Below are positions 17,101-35,600 of a stretch of 64,000 bases of DNA, piece after piece. Origin of the DNA: Amphimedon queenslandica (Eukaryota > Porifera > Demospongiae > Haplosclerida > Niphatidae); the NCBI RefSeq assembly GCF_000090795.2, contig NW_003546243.1, forward strand, positions 445,865 through 509,864, given 5' to 3'. The notes below the pieces were generated by a model. That model was not told where the DNA came from, ran no database searches, and saw only the letters and a list, made by a program, of their open reading frames with translations. Numbering within the stretch: position 1 is the first letter of the stretch; each line of letters starts with the position of its first letter. The translations under genes and the position numbers were made by a program.

Positions 17101-17833
17101 TTAAAGAGCAACACCATGCTTCTTAGCTACAATTTGAACTTTCTTTTTAAAGTTATTGCTCACAATGTAAGTATTGGGAACATAAAATGGATTGAGAATA
17201 GCCTAGAGAGAAAGACGAAAGCATATACGTTTAGAGTGATGAGTATATAATAGATAATGCAAAAATATCACTAATTCTATACTAACTTTAATAAAAAGTT
17301 CGTAAACATCATTAAAGAATGCTCTAATGGACTCCTGGCCTCTAACAGAGCTATCGTGAACTAACAGAAATCTCATCTCTATCAATAAGATGTCAAGTCA
17401 AAAACTGGCTATCATACGTACCATTAGTACCATATAGTAGTTATATTATGTGCATGTATAAGGATTAAAGACTTTAAGGTAGTCTAGGATTAAGGATACG
17501 ACTTGCAGTTACAAAAGCAGTCACGATGAGCTCGTTAAATCTATCCACTGTCTTCAAGTATCTATTAGCAACACCAAACAAACAAACAGACTGTAATTCT
17601 TAATATGTCCGAACTCACAATGCTCCACTCTGCCATTTGGCCTCATCCACCAGGTCAAGAGATGCATGAGCTACAAACTGATTCAAATGACGCCTGCTTT
17701 CATTCTAAAAATATATAAAAACCCCATACCAATTATTCAAACTCACTGCTCCTCCACTGTCCTGTGTTCTAGACAGATCCAGTTCAAAGATAGGATTATC
17801 CTGATGACCAACAATCACAAAATAAGAAGTCAT
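17101..17833 (-). CDS. TRAPPC2: TRAPP complex subunit 2 (sedlin)
   Basis: A small longin-fold subunit of the TRAPP tethering complexes in ER-Golgi traffic. The minus strand starts MTSYFVIVGHQDNPIFELDL, matching the family N-terminus YFVIVGHxDNPxFE. Further short exons give HLNQFVAHASLDLVDEAKW, YLKTVDRFNELIVTAFVT, EMRFLLVHDSS, SIRAFFNDVYELFIK and the end NPFYVPNTYI..KVQIVAKKHGVAL. Every block of sedlin is present in order, so it looks complete. The start codon is only 245 bp from the H2A.Z start on the opposite strand; the two likely share a promoter. Confidence 0.92.
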
Positions 17834-18077
17834 TTTGTTTAGTCCCCGCCTATTGGGCGTGGTATTTAACAAGACGCTGATTGGTTGATGAAATGTTACG
17901 TAATCCAAGACCGGAAGTGGGCTTTTTCCTGTAAGGAATTTGATTGGTCAGTGTGCATACAACCTCTCATTTGGGCGGGACACGGGGACAAAACTTGAAA
18001 CTTTGTTAGTGAAAAAAGAACTGAAGTGTGTGTTTGTGCCGTGTCTTAAAGTTTAACTATTATAAAGCTCAAGCAAA
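17834..18077. promoter_or_regulatory. shared TRAPPC2/H2A.Z promoter with three CCAAT boxes
   Basis: Between the divergent start codons are three ATTGG pentamers (17852-17856, 17880-17884 and 17943-17947), which are CCAAT boxes on the minus strand. CCAAT clusters are usual in cell-cycle and histone-variant promoters. There is a GC-richer stretch GGGCGGGACACGGGGAC near 17975. TATAAA at 18061 is too near the ATG to be a TATA box. Confidence 0.5.
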
Positions 18078-18689
18078 ATGGTAAGCAATGTCTGTAGCCT
18101 TTTATCCATGCATTATTGTGTGTCTGAGAGGGGGAGCCTTATTAAAAGCTTATTCCTATGCCCCGTAGCCCGGTGGGAAGGCTGGTAAAGATGCTAAAGT
18201 AAAAGCTAAAGCCGTGTCGAGATCAGCTCGTGCTGGACTACAGGTATTACTAATGATTCCATTAATACATGCACTAGCTGTTTTACCATTAGTTTCCTGT
18301 GGGTCGTATCCATCGACACTTGAAACAAAGGACGACAAGTCATGGGCGAGTTGGTGCTACAGCTGCTGTCTACAGTGCAGCCATTTTGGAATATCTGACG
18401 GCAGAGGTAGCACTAAAGTGTATCATTGTTTATGTTAACGTATCTGTATATATCAGGTACTGGAGTTGGCCGGGAACTGCAGCAAAGACTTAAAAGTAAA
18501 GCGTATTACACCACGTCACTTGCAGCTTGCCATTAGAGGAGACGAAGAATTAGACTCTCTCATTAAGGCCACCATTGCTGGAGGAGGTAACAAAGAATGT
18601 ATTTTGCTTTTCAAATTCAGACTGTCCCCACAGGTGTACTACCACACATTCATAAGAGTCTTTTGACCAAAAAGACAAAGCCACAATAA
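18078..18689 (+). CDS. H2AZ: histone H2A.Z
   Basis: The histone variant H2A.Z replaces H2A in promoter nucleosomes. The first coding exon holds only the ATG, followed at once by GTAAGC. The next exon reads [20 protein letters not shown] then RAGLQ. Later exons read [72 protein letters not shown] and [17 protein letters not shown]. The [22 protein letters not shown] region is diagnostic of H2A.Z rather than core H2A (acidic patch and docking domain). As expected of a replication-independent variant it is spliced. AATAAA overlaps the stop codon region. Confidence 0.97.
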
Positions 18690-19031
18690 ACTTCATATGG
18701 ACCATATGCACACACACACACACACATCATCTTTTGCTTTTTTAAAAGAACTCTAACTTGGTTTGTGTATTTATCCCTCCACACCATTTGTCTGCACCCT
18801 AAAACTGGGCGGGCTGTTGCTGGAAAGGGTGGGCGGGCTGTGGTTTCAAGGAATCCAATAGTTGAATGATTAGAACAACCACAAGAATTTCCTTAGGGCA
18901 TCCTTAAGAGTGTCACCTGTGAAGACTCAAAGTATCAAATTAGCAATTTAGCATCTGAGGAAGTTAATTAATTATTAGTACATAATATTCTTTAATAATA
19001 ATAATAATGACAAAACAGAGTCAATTTAAAT
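18690..19031. other. intergenic, convergent 3' ends
   Basis: The gap between H2A.Z and RACK1 holds a (CA)n microsatellite at about 18708-18726 and a GGGCGGGCTG duplication near 18807-18840. No gene seen. Confidence 0.5.
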
Positions 19032-20594
19032 TTAAAGGCCCTCCACATCGTACACGCGGATCAAATTGTCCGTATAGCCAGCAAAAAGTGTCTGACCATC
19101 AGCACTCCAAGCCAAACATGTACACTGAGTGTTTCCTGAAGTATTCCCAATAAACTCTGGATGAATCTCGTCAACTAGTGACTTGCTCTCCAGATCCTGT
19201 ATAATAAAGGAATGGTTTAGATGTTATCAGGGAGTGTCAACGAATTAACAATGGAGTACAATGTAAGGCATAAATTAGCAAAAGGACAAAATTTTAATTT
19301 TAATTTTTGGCTAATAAGAAACCCACAAAAATGTCATAATTAAATATTCGTTCGGATATGTCTTACCCAAATCTTGACATTAGGGCCAGTAGCTGCACAA
19401 AGCCAATACCTGTTGGGGCTGAAAGCCAATGCATTGATGGGATCTGATGCAAGAAGTGTGTACAAGTGCTTTCCTTCATTAAGATCCCAGAGCATTGCCT
19501 TACCATCCTATCACAAAAGAAAGAAGCAATACATTAAGAATGCCACGTCATCTACAAAAAACTACACTATGCAATTTCCGAATACAAATTTCTAGGAACA
19601 AACATGTTTGCAAACAAGCAACTGCAATTAGCAGCAACACTACCTTGCCACCAGAAGCACACAAACTTCCATCAGGAGATACAGTGGTGCAGTTCAAATA
19701 CCCTGAGTGTCCAAAATGATTAGTCTTGAGCTTGCAATTAGTCAAGTTCCAAACCTAATAATTCTAGTACTTAGAAGAAGTTCAACTTTTTCTACAACTT
19801 ACCTTGACTACATTGTCCCAACCACATGAAACAATAGCTGGATTTTGTGCATTGGGTGAAAAGCGAACACAGCTTACCCAATCAGTATGACATTCATCCT
19901 GTCATTAGTAACAATGATAAAGTTTTAATCCCAATATGCACACACATAGTTATTACATACCTGAATGGTATACTTGCAGATGCCCAGTGTGTTCCATAGT
20001 TTGATGGTTCTGTCACGTGACCCAGAAACTATCTGTCTGTTATCTGTTGAGAAAGCAACGCTGAGGACATCTTTAGAATGTCCAACAAATCTACGAGTCG
20101 TAGCACCTGTAATATAATAAGCATGACATTATATATATAATTGGCAGTTGACACTGTATACACAATAATTATTATCATTATTATCATTCATAAATAAATC
20201 GATTATTATGCCAATCAATAAAACTTCATAACACAGAGGTTTCTATTATTAAATATACCTGTTTCCAGTTCCCACAGACGAAGTGTACCATCCCAACTAC
20301 CCGATAATGCAAACTGCCCATCAGATGATATCACAACATCGGAAACAAAATGATTGTGGCCCCTCAGTGCCTTCTTGGCCACTCCATAGTTAGTATCATC
20401 ACGTTTCAGACGCCACACAATGACAGTCTTGTCTGAAACACACCCAATAATAAATATGTTACAAAATACATGTATTTGTCATTACCTCTAGAAGCACTGA
20501 GAATGGTGTCTGGATCAGCTGCTGTAGTGGCTATCTGTGTCACCCAACCGCCGTGACCCTTTAGTGTGCCCCTCAGCTTCAACTGTTCCGTCAT
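19032..20594 (-). CDS. RACK1: receptor for activated C kinase 1 (40S ribosome WD protein)
   Basis: A seven-bladed propeller on the small ribosomal subunit that also docks kinases. The minus strand begins [20 protein letters not shown], then [163 protein letters not shown] and the end [18 protein letters not shown]. All blades and the characteristic RYWLCAAT are seen, so it looks complete. The start codon is 154 bp from TPRKB on the other strand. Confidence 0.96.
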
Positions 20595-20747
20595 TTGGAG
20601 GATGGAAAGGGATTATATATGTCTCAATTTATTTAGTACCTATATCAAAAGAAAGAAAGGGAACACGTGGTGCGAGATTATGAGCATGCTCAAATTATGT
20701 CGCCATTTTATTTGAGCCACACCTATAAAGGGCTGGGCTTATTAAAG

Positions 20748-21556
20748 ATGAAGCTAGAAACTAAGTCCGATCATTTCTGTACTTTATTCCTGTGCACTGG
20801 GTTGACTAGTGCTGCTGAGCTACGTAGGACAGTGTTATCTGGGAAACTTCCATGTTGCCTGCTTGATGCAGGAATGGTAAGAAAGCTACAGATCTGTGGT
20901 GTTAATTTGTTATGCATAATTATTTTTTAAATCAAGATTTGCAGCAGTTTTCAAGTGATGGTTGCTGTGAATAAAGCAGTCATCAGTTTAGAAAGGAAGA
21001 AACTAGTCACAAAAAGTCTGCAAACTGAAATAATTTATTCCTTGTCTCCATCAACAAATGTGAGGTCTTCATCATAAGTCTTTAGATCCTTGTGCTGCCC
21101 TGTAGATATCAGAATCTTTGAGGTTGTTTGGTGCAAAAGACGATTCCAACAGTGTAGTAGCTGTATTTACATCGGACTCAAGTGATTCATTCCTTGAACA
21201 GGTTTTTATAATGATGCAAATGCATGTACCCAGTGTCAGTGATGTCTCTTCACATTCTATTGTACATTTAGGAAGAATCTCTTAAAAGCCTTGTAAAAGG
21301 TTTAGGTGGAGAAGTATTGCAAGATAATGATTTCAGTAAAACTCTTGATCTCAAAAGCTTGAAGAAGGTACATGTATATTATAATTTACATAATGCAAGT
21401 GAAAACAGTGAGCTCAAGATGTGTACATTGTATCTCGACAATAATAGTAACTCCTTTTATTGTTGCCAGGTTTATCAGATCACAGACAAAGAGCTTCAAG
21501 TCACAACGTTAGAAAAAGCAGTAACAACAGCAATGTCTATGAAACACCTAGTCTGA
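20748..21556 (+). CDS. TPRKB: EKC/KEOPS complex subunit TPRKB (CGI121)
   Basis: TPRKB is the small subunit of KEOPS, which makes the t6A modification of ANN-decoding tRNAs. Five exons: 20748-20876 (MKLETKSDHFCTLFLCTG..SAAELRR), 20937-21059 (ICSSFQVMVAVNKAV, then TKSLQTEIIYSLSPSTN), 21106-21201 (ISESLRLFGAKDDSNS..), 21272-21367 (EESLKSLVKGLGGEVLQ..) and 21470-21556 (VYQITDKELQ..AMSMKHLV). The landmarks FQVxVAxNKAV, TEIIYxLSP, ISExLxxFG and VYxIxxxE match animal TPRKB throughout. The acceptor AAATCAAG at 20936 is chosen because it keeps frame and gives the family's xFQVMVA. The start ATG at 20748 fits the family N-terminus better than an upstream in-frame ATG at 20667. Confidence 0.88.
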
Positions 21557-21794
21557 ACGAGGATTGATAATACGAGAATTATAGTTATACTCATTCAATC
21601 ATAATAAAATAAAATAATAATAATAATGATTACAATTAATAAATGATAGCCATACAACATGCACAATAAACAAACATGTAAACATAATAATAATTATAAA
21701 CAAGAATCAAATTAATATTTATTAATAATACATAAATCTCGGCAGAGTTATCCATAATCTTTGAAAGGGTAGAGAGAAAGAGGGGCAGTATGTA

Positions 21795-23378
21795 TCACTT
21801 TGATGAAGTTTTTTGGTGTATCTTGACAATGCCAAATATCAATAGGCCTATGATGACCAATATTACCAGTATCACTACAGCAAGAATTATCTTATGCTGT
21901 ACAATACGTCTCCCTATTCTACGAATAACACGACCTCCTTTACTGATCTCTGAGTCTGTGTCACGAAGCTACAAAACAAAATAATAGTAAGACTCTGCTT
22001 GCATAGTCTAATTCGGCAAATCAATATCAAAGTTGGATTTTTTGTGAATTTTTAAAGTTGCTCAAAATAGCCCATGGTACATGTATGTGGTACATGCATT
22101 CTATCAAAAATGGCTCAAAGAGAATTCTCCATTTAAAAATTTTTTCCTGATACATATACATGTTCTCATGTTGTGTAGAAAGTTTGAACTGATTCCGATC
22201 CCATTTGGACTTTTTATGAATTTTTGAAGTTACTCAAAAATCTGATCAAAGCCCCTGTACTATAGTACATGGTCTCGGGCCAAATTTCACCAAAATTGAA
22301 AAGGAGATATTTCCCCAGTTTTGCAATTTTTTCTAAAGCATATACATGTTCTAATGTTGGATAGAAAGTTTGAACTGATTCTGATCACATTTGGATTTTT
22401 TATGAATTTTTGAAGTTACTCAAAAATCAAGTCAAAGTCCCTGTACATCACTTTTCAATCATTACATTATTCCTACTATGACTCACCCTCCCTCTGATCC
22501 TGTTTATAGTGTCCCTGTCACCCTGAAGGTTGTCAATGATGTCTAGTCCAATCGTTTCAGTTTCCTTTGCAATCCTGTAGCCATCTTCAAGTGTATCTGA
22601 TGTTTTTGCTAGTCTCTCTGTATTATCAAGAAGCCTTGCCCTCTACAAGAGCAACAAAAGTGGACTCAAGTACATTGTATAACACATCAAACATGAGAGA
22701 CAAAATTATGATTACAAGTTCACGTACATGATCCTCTGAAGTGTATAGCTCCTCTCTATCAAATAATTCTTTTCTCATGGACGTCTCATCACCAAGAGCA
22801 ACTTGTGACTGACGCTGTCACGGGACAAAATTAATAAAAGTTTTAAAGTATAGCTCTTTAGCTTACAAATTCCTTCTTGAGTCTCTCTAGCTCATGTTTA
22901 TAAGACGTTAGGCGTTTTTTAGCAGCTCCCCTGTTGTCTTGTGGTACGTCATGGATTTCTAGATCCATCTGGTCAAGCTGTATAAGTATACATGCAAGTG
23001 TACATTAGTCATTGGGTCAAATTCAATTACATGTACATGCATGGCCATAGACAGTACAGGTTGTGTACATTATCTTATATTTACCAATTCTCCAGCTTCG
23101 TCAATGTTACCCTGTACAACACCGATAGCGGTCTTCTTTTCGGCTAAATAAAACACAAATTTATCAAATTTTAAAACAAGTTAGCGCCATATAAAATACG
23201 TACTACATGTACCAATTGGTTTTTACTTTTAATATGAATTATAGCATACATATATTTTTATAGTTGTCATTCTGTGAGACTTACTCCCAATTAGATTTGG
23301 TATTTTCCCTATCCTGGCCGTTATGTCAGCCGTAATAGTAGAGAATTGTCCTTCGTAGCTTTCAAAGACACTAGACAT
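21795..23378 (-). CDS. VTI1A: Qb-SNARE Vti1
   Basis: Vti1 is a Qb-SNARE of Golgi/endosome fusion. The minus strand starts MSSVFESYEGQFSTITADIT, the Vti1 N-terminal three-helix domain. Short exons give EKKTAIGVVQGNIDEAGEL, LDQMDLEIHDVPQDNRGA, SYKHELERLKKEF and QSQVALGDETSMRKELF. The SNARE helix is LLDNTERLAKTSDTLEDGYR, IAKETETIGLDIIDNLQGDR, then DTINRIRGRLRDTDSEIS, and a C-terminal anchor QHKIILAVVILVILVIIGLL precedes KIHQKTSSK. Vti1 proteins usually carry Asp at the zero layer; the GDRDT stretch fits. NTERLxxxSxxLExGYxIAxETExIG is closer to VTI1A than VTI1B. One intron (about 22000-22480) holds copies of the 185-bp repeat. Confidence 0.92.
22015..22455. repeat. ~185-bp palindromic repeat copies (VTI1 intron)
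   Basis: Two to three units in the orientation opposite to the AMPK-intron array. The centres read CATGGTACATGTATGTGGTAC near 22072 (degenerate) and CCTGTACTATAGTACATGG near 22253, then a truncated CCCTGTACATC at 22438. The landmarks ATGTTGTGTAGAAAGTTTGA and GGATTTTTTATGAATTTTTG recur. Confidence 0.8.
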
Positions 23379-23942
23379 TGTTGTGAACTGTGAAGTATTA
23401 GGACTAGATCTGTAAAGGAAAAGAACTCTTTTAATACATTAGACAAACCTTTATTAAAGAATGAGGGACCGTATATGAAAGAAAAAGTGACTTACTAGAG
23501 AAATAAAAGAAGAAGAAAGTGAGCTTGTTGTCCTCCCCAAAATAGTCAGCTTTTTTTGTAAACCACGCCTACAAAATGGTGAGTATTTATTTTTTAACCA
23601 CCACGCCCATATCAACTAAAATGAAAATCCTTAAATCAAGCAGATTTTAAACAAAAATTGCATCATTAAACGAAATGTACAAAACAAACATTCGTTTAAC
23701 AATAAATAATTATACTATATTATTATTATTATAGTATGCATGGTTGTGTGTATCAGTATTATTATTATTATTATATTAATTATTATTTTTATAACAAATG
23801 ACTAATAATAGTAGCACATGTCTCTCTCTCTATACCAAAAAAGGAAAAAGGTTAAAAAGTAATTAAACAACAGAAATAATTTCTTTTCGTGTTGGTCGTA
23901 ACTATTACAATAACTAATATCTTTTAATGCGTGGAGGCAGGA
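23379..23942. other. intergenic, VTI1 start to calcineurin 3' end
   Basis: AT-rich sequence with TATTATTATT runs around 23715-23785 and CTCTCTCTC near 23821. It presumably includes the VTI1 promoter and the calcineurin 3' UTR. No gene seen. Confidence 0.5.
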
Positions 23943-30075
<6,133 letters not shown>

Positions 30076-30303
30076 TCGTACAAAGTGTATTGTAAAACGG
30101 GCCAGAGAGCTTTATGCCAAAAATAAAAGGCTTTCACTTACTAAAGGGATTCTCCTATCTTCGACTAGAATGCTAGGACCAGATCAAATAGCGCTACTTT
30201 AGCAAATGAGACACTATAAGCAGGACACCATCTTGAGCGGTCCTTTTAGGATTAAGTCACGATGACGTCATTTGTAGTCATAGCAACTCCAGGAGAAAAC
30301 AAG
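30076..30303. promoter_or_regulatory. shared promoter with a perfect CRE
   Basis: The 228-bp gap between the divergent starts of calcineurin A and the C2orf81-like gene contains TGACGTCA at 30263-30270, the full palindromic cAMP-response element. It lies 34 bp upstream of the plus-strand ATG and about 195 bp upstream of the calcineurin ATG. It is symmetrical, so it could serve either gene. Confidence 0.5.
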
Positions 30304-32464
30304 ATGGCGTCAAGAAAGGCAAAGAAGGAGAAGCTTGTAAATAAAACCCCAGAAGTAACGCAGGTCGATGATCAACTCAAGGAAAAGGAAATAATCCCTG
30401 GAAAAGGGTTTTATGAGAGCCATTGGTGGGTTTAATAGTTTAGCATTGATTGTGTATTGAGTTGAGTGCAGGTTGAAATTAATGGAGAAAGAGAGCAGTG
30501 ACTCATATATACAGAGTTTAACTGATGAGATATTTGAGACAGCATTTGCCAAAGGGAACCACACACTCTGTGATGCTCAGGCATTCCCTCACTCTGTCCA
30601 GTGGGCGAAATCAAAAATGATAGAAGTAATTGAGGTAAGCGAAGAAGTGAAGTATAATATAATTATTCCTCAATTTCCTCTCTCTCTGTTGCAGTGTTAC
30701 TTCTTATCACATGATACCGGGCAATCCAAGATAGAAGAAGATGTGTGGACAGAAGACCCTGATCCTCCTGTCACTGCAGTCATTGATTCCTGGGCCAGAG
30801 GAATGATGCCATTACAACCACCTCCAGTTGACATCAGTCCAAAAAAATCCTCATTTGTAACCCTGGTACCAATACCTGAAGAAGAAGCAGCAAACAATGA
30901 AATGCCTCCTGCTTTGGAGTCAGCACTGAGTCATCATAGTGAATCTATGAAAAGGTATAATGTAGCTAAATCTTACTTACTGATAGTTTTATCTCATGCT
31001 GCAGGGAAGGGAGTGGAGGCAGTAGTAGAATGACTGAACTGAATCTATCTGAGAAGATAAATGCTAGACCAAGACCTGTTAATAGAAGACAAAAGCCACC
31101 AGTGATGACAATTGTAGAGAAACCATCACCAGAAACTCAAATAGATGAAACACTACAGAGTCAGGTACTGATTCTGCATTCTTTAATAATGAGGGTTACC
31201 CACAAAGCATGCTCATTGAGCTAACAGCATGCTTCATGAGCTGACAAGCACTACAGGTGTATGTACATGTAGTACATGGGTTTTTGCCTTTTTGGGCAGC
31301 TTTAAAAATTTGTAAAAAATCAAAATTTGATTAAAATCAGCTCAAACTTAAAACATAACATAACAACATGCATATGTATCAGAAAAAGTTATAAAAATGG
31401 AGAATTTTCTCCTTTTCATTTTTGGCAAAATTTGGCAAAACACCCTTTACTATAGTACAGGGACTTTGGCCCGATTTTGGAGCAACTTTAAAAATTTGTA
31501 AAAAATAAAAATTTGATCGGAATCAACTCAAACTTTTTACACAGCATAAGAGCATGTATATGTATCAAAAAAGTTATTTCTCTTTTTCATTTTTGATAAA
31601 ATACTGTACTTTAAAAAACAAAGGAAATTCCCACAATCATTTTATTCAATAATACTTGTATTGAAATCCTTTTCTTTATACTTGCAGTCTCAGTCCAGCA
31701 CATTTCAATCGCACACTCCACCAACTCCAACGTCTCACATGGTAGTACCTTCGGCCATTACAGCCACTTCTCCTCTACCCCCTCCTTCTTCTCCTCGTCA
31801 AACCATCAGGTGTGCAAGAGGACTCAAAACCCAGAGCTTTCCTTCACAATGGTAAGTGCATTATAAAGCAAGTAGGGCTAGAACATTATTAATGCATTTT
31901 CAATCTATTTGGCTGGTTTATTCTGTGTCATGAACTAATATGAAGTAGCTCTAATTCTTTTAGTATCAAGCCTCAAGTTAAAGTATCACAGACAGCAAAA
32001 ACGTTAAAACTTCATGAACAAGATCGAAAGCAGCCAAAAACAACTAAAAAGGACAGTACTCCACAGCATCACTATAGCCACCATCATCACAAACGACACA
32101 TGGCAAAATGGACTACTAGACCTGATGTCAGCGTTGCTAGTGGCACAGGACAGCATCAAGGAAAAGGAGGACTCCAAAGATTAAACAGCAGCAGATATCC
32201 AAAAAGACCAGTATTACCATTCCTGGTAAAGAATTGCATTAACAAGAAAGTGTTGATGTTAATTTTATGCTTTAGGTTGATTTGATAGATCCTGTCCCTG
32301 GAGTGAGTGTGAAAGCAGACGGTCGGTTTTTAACGTCTTCCACACTCGTAAGGGCAAAGCTTCCAAATCATCACGGGCCAATGAAACCAATGAATGGACA
32401 GAAACTAGTCAATGCAACTAACAGTGGACTTGTTACTGTTGATGAAAAGAATAATCAACCATGA
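30304..32464 (+). CDS. C2orf81-like protein of unknown function
   Basis: The start gives MASRKAKKEKLVNKTPEVTQ, then KEKEIIPGKGFYE. Later exons read SDSYIQSLTDEIFETAFAKG, QWAKSKMIEVIE-CYFLSHDT, WTEDPDPPVTAVIDSWARGM with MPLQPPPVD, a Ser/Pro-rich stretch, a His-rich patch (HHYSHHHHKRH), LVDLIDPVPGVSVKADGRFL and a final exon ending VDEKNNQP. The patterns IIPG..(L/W)xxxE, DxxxxxxMxSAF-like, AWAxG-like and PGVSV resemble vertebrate C2orf81. That family is uncharacterised and I infer no activity. One intron (about 31165-31685) contains the 185-bp repeat. It is divergent from calcineurin A, and the next plus-strand gene starts 232 bp downstream. Confidence 0.78.
31255..31620. repeat. ~185-bp palindromic repeat copies (C2orf81-like intron)
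   Basis: About two units in the same orientation as the AMPK array. A complete centre TTTACTATAGTACAGGGACTTTGGCC lies near 31446-31472 (longer than it looks in parts; its core is TACTATAGTACAGGG), with a degenerate one at about 31262. Landmarks: AAAATTTGATCGGAATCA and CATGTATATGTATC. Confidence 0.75.
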
Positions 32465-32695
32465 AAATGGCATTGTCCAAAAAATAAAAAATAAAATTAT
32501 TTTAATTAGCAGAGTAATGATATTCATCGGAGGTGTGGTTTTGTGTCCAATGGCAACCAATAAACATATGGTTTGAAAGTGGGCGTTTCTTGTGATTCTT
32601 GAAAAGATTTTGCGACTTTGCGACGCACTGGAGCTCCATTTCTCTGTGGGAGTGGCTGCATGATCTGCTAAACAGCTACTTCTGAGGACTTGAGG

Positions 32696-35600
32696 ATGCG
32701 GCTACTCCTTTTACTATTACTATTATGTAAGTAATAATCCCATAAAGTGTTCAATTTTCATGAAAATTGTGCTTTTTTACTAATAGATGGAGTTTCATAC
32801 ACTCACTGCAACTCATCAGGTACTACTGACATTAACACTGGTATTGGACTATTTTACTATTAATTTACAGGTTTAACTAATTGTACTGACTATTTACTTG
32901 ATTTGAATGTAACTGATGGATGCGATGATTTAAATGGGGGTCATCTCTACTTTAACAGTTCTGAAGGATACCTTATTGATATAGAAAGTTATGATGCAAA
33001 TAATGCTGACACAGTAAGTGCTATGCTCTTCCAATTCATTGCATGATTTACTCCATTGTTTTATTGTACTGTACAGTGGAATAATATATCTGTAGCTATA
33101 ATGCAAAATGTGAGCAACAGTGGAGAAACCATTGATCTTCAAATACAAGAAGCTATTTCTGCAGGCCGTCTTCCAAACGATACTTTAGTTGGTAGCACAG
33201 TTTCTCAGGAGATTGCCAATAACGTTTATCTCAGTACAATTCTTGGAGGAAGGTACAATGTGTATATTCATTTATTACTATTAATTTATTAATTTTTTCA
33301 TTAGCATATATCGTGCTTATAAGTACACTCCAAACTCGCCGGCTGATGCTAAAGATTTTGTTAATGCAACATTGGGGTCTTTGAGATACAATCATGGGGA
33401 TCTTAATGACTTCAGCCCAAAAAACATTTGCATTATAGTCACTACTAATGCAACCGAAATCCAGGTTGCTTGCACTAGCATTACGTTTGTAGGAACAAAC
33501 TCCCAGCCGCCTAGAATTTTATATGACGGTAAGATTTCATTATTATGGTGTTCATGCTTTATGTGGATTGTGAATGTCCTCTTGCTGGGTGGTCTCTCCA
33601 TAACTGTATTTGGGTGGTGGAGTTGATTAGATTCATGATAATCAAGTTTCATAATGCCACAGTCAGACCAATGACATTCAAAGCCATCAATATAATCAGG
33701 AAATTTTTTATAATTATTATAAATATTTCTTTTTTGTAGGTCCCACGTTTAATTTCACAGAAGGTCAAGATGTACCAGTATTAGTAGTTTCTGATGATTT
33801 GACTGTTACTGATCCAGACAATCCAATGTATTTAATGGAAAGTGCTACAGTAACATTACTAGGTGCTCTGGAAATGTATGAAACACTAGGTATTGAAGGA
33901 TCATTTTCTTCTTTTTACCATACAGTAAGTTTTGCTCTTTTTAATAAGAGAGCAATGATCATAAATGATGTTTTTGTAAAACAGTATGATCCTGAAACTG
34001 GTCAATTGACTATCAATGGAAGTGGGACTACTGAAGCTTATGAGGAAATTTTTGAGGCTGTTGTATATAGGAACATGTGAGTCCTTTACTTAATGTGGTG
34101 ATGATGAATGTAATAATTTTAGTGATCCTGAACCAGCTCAAGATACACAATTCAGAAAAATTACATTTAGTTTATTTGATGGAATTTACTTAGGACAACT
34201 TGACATAAGGTCAGCTGATATAAAAATTATTTCAAATGTGTTTATTAATCAATTTAAATTTTAGGCTATTGCTTATCAATCGTAATGATGTCCCAACAAT
34301 TGTCTTTAGTGAAGAAAGGATTACAACATACCATGAAAGAAATGGATCAGTTAAAATAGACCCTAGCCTGATGGTAGTTGATGCAGATCCAGGGGAAATG
34401 ATACAAAAGTAATGACAAACTATAAATCTAATAAACTATTATGAATTTCATAAATTTTTTAGAGTTGTCATTACATTATACAGTGAAGATACTAATTTTG
34501 AAAGCATCAATATACCTAATAACATCATTACACTTGAATCTGATCAGTTTAATGTATCTAAGGAACAAGAGGAAATAGTATGCCGCTTTAATTTCGTAAT
34601 AACATTATAATATCTCATTATTACTAATAGATAATTCAAGGTAGCGCCTCTCCTTCGGATTATGATAATTTACTACAAAATTTGGCATATGAACATACAA
34701 GCATACATCCTGGTAATCCTACTGTAGGCAACAGGTATTAATAGAGCAAAAAAGAATGCTATGCATTTGTGAATCATTTTTAGAACAATTGGTTTTTTTA
34801 TTGAAGATGGTGAAAACTATAAAACAGTGAACTTCACTGTAAGTCGTTCTGTTTGAACATCATTACATTATGTCACTTTAATCCTTTAGTTCACTATTGA
34901 GCCAGTCAATGATCCACCAGAAATCTCATTCAACAACAACCTTACACTAAAGAGCATCCATTACACTGAAGATGATCCTCCATTACTAGTAGCAGAGGAT
35001 TTGATATTGTCTGATATCGATAGCAATATTTCTAATGCAATACTTGTCTTTACTGGACTCTCCAATGGGCCTTCAGATTACTTTTCTGTTAATTCCAGCT
35101 TCATTGCAGCTTATGGACTTCAAGTCAACATCAGTGACTATACCAGCAATAGAACTATGATTGTCCACGGCAGTGCATCACCTGCAGCATATGGAAAGGT
35201 AAACTTAATACATTATTAATATGCATTATTAACTTGCATACATTGTATCCTTGTAGGTGCTGCAATCACTAGCGTATGTCAATTTGCTTAAAAATAACTC
35301 CATTACCAATGGAGTTCGTAATATCACTCTTCAAATAACTGACATTGGTGACTTGGACAGCTCTATTCTTACGATAATGCTGACAGTGAGAAGCAGGAAC
35401 GATGAGCCTAATCTCGTTATTGATGAAATCATTCAATACACTGAAACTCCAACTGAACCGCCTGAGAATGTACACATTGTTACACTCCATCTTGTAAGCA
35501 TTATAGATGAAGAAATGGATAACATCTCAAGCATAAACATCACTTTGACAGCCACAAACGGAGCCCTGGATGAGAATGAACAAATCTATATTGCAGGCAG

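Noticed and set aside
18061-18066. TATAAA as H2A.Z TATA box
   Set aside because: It lies only 12 bp before the ATG, too close for a core promoter.
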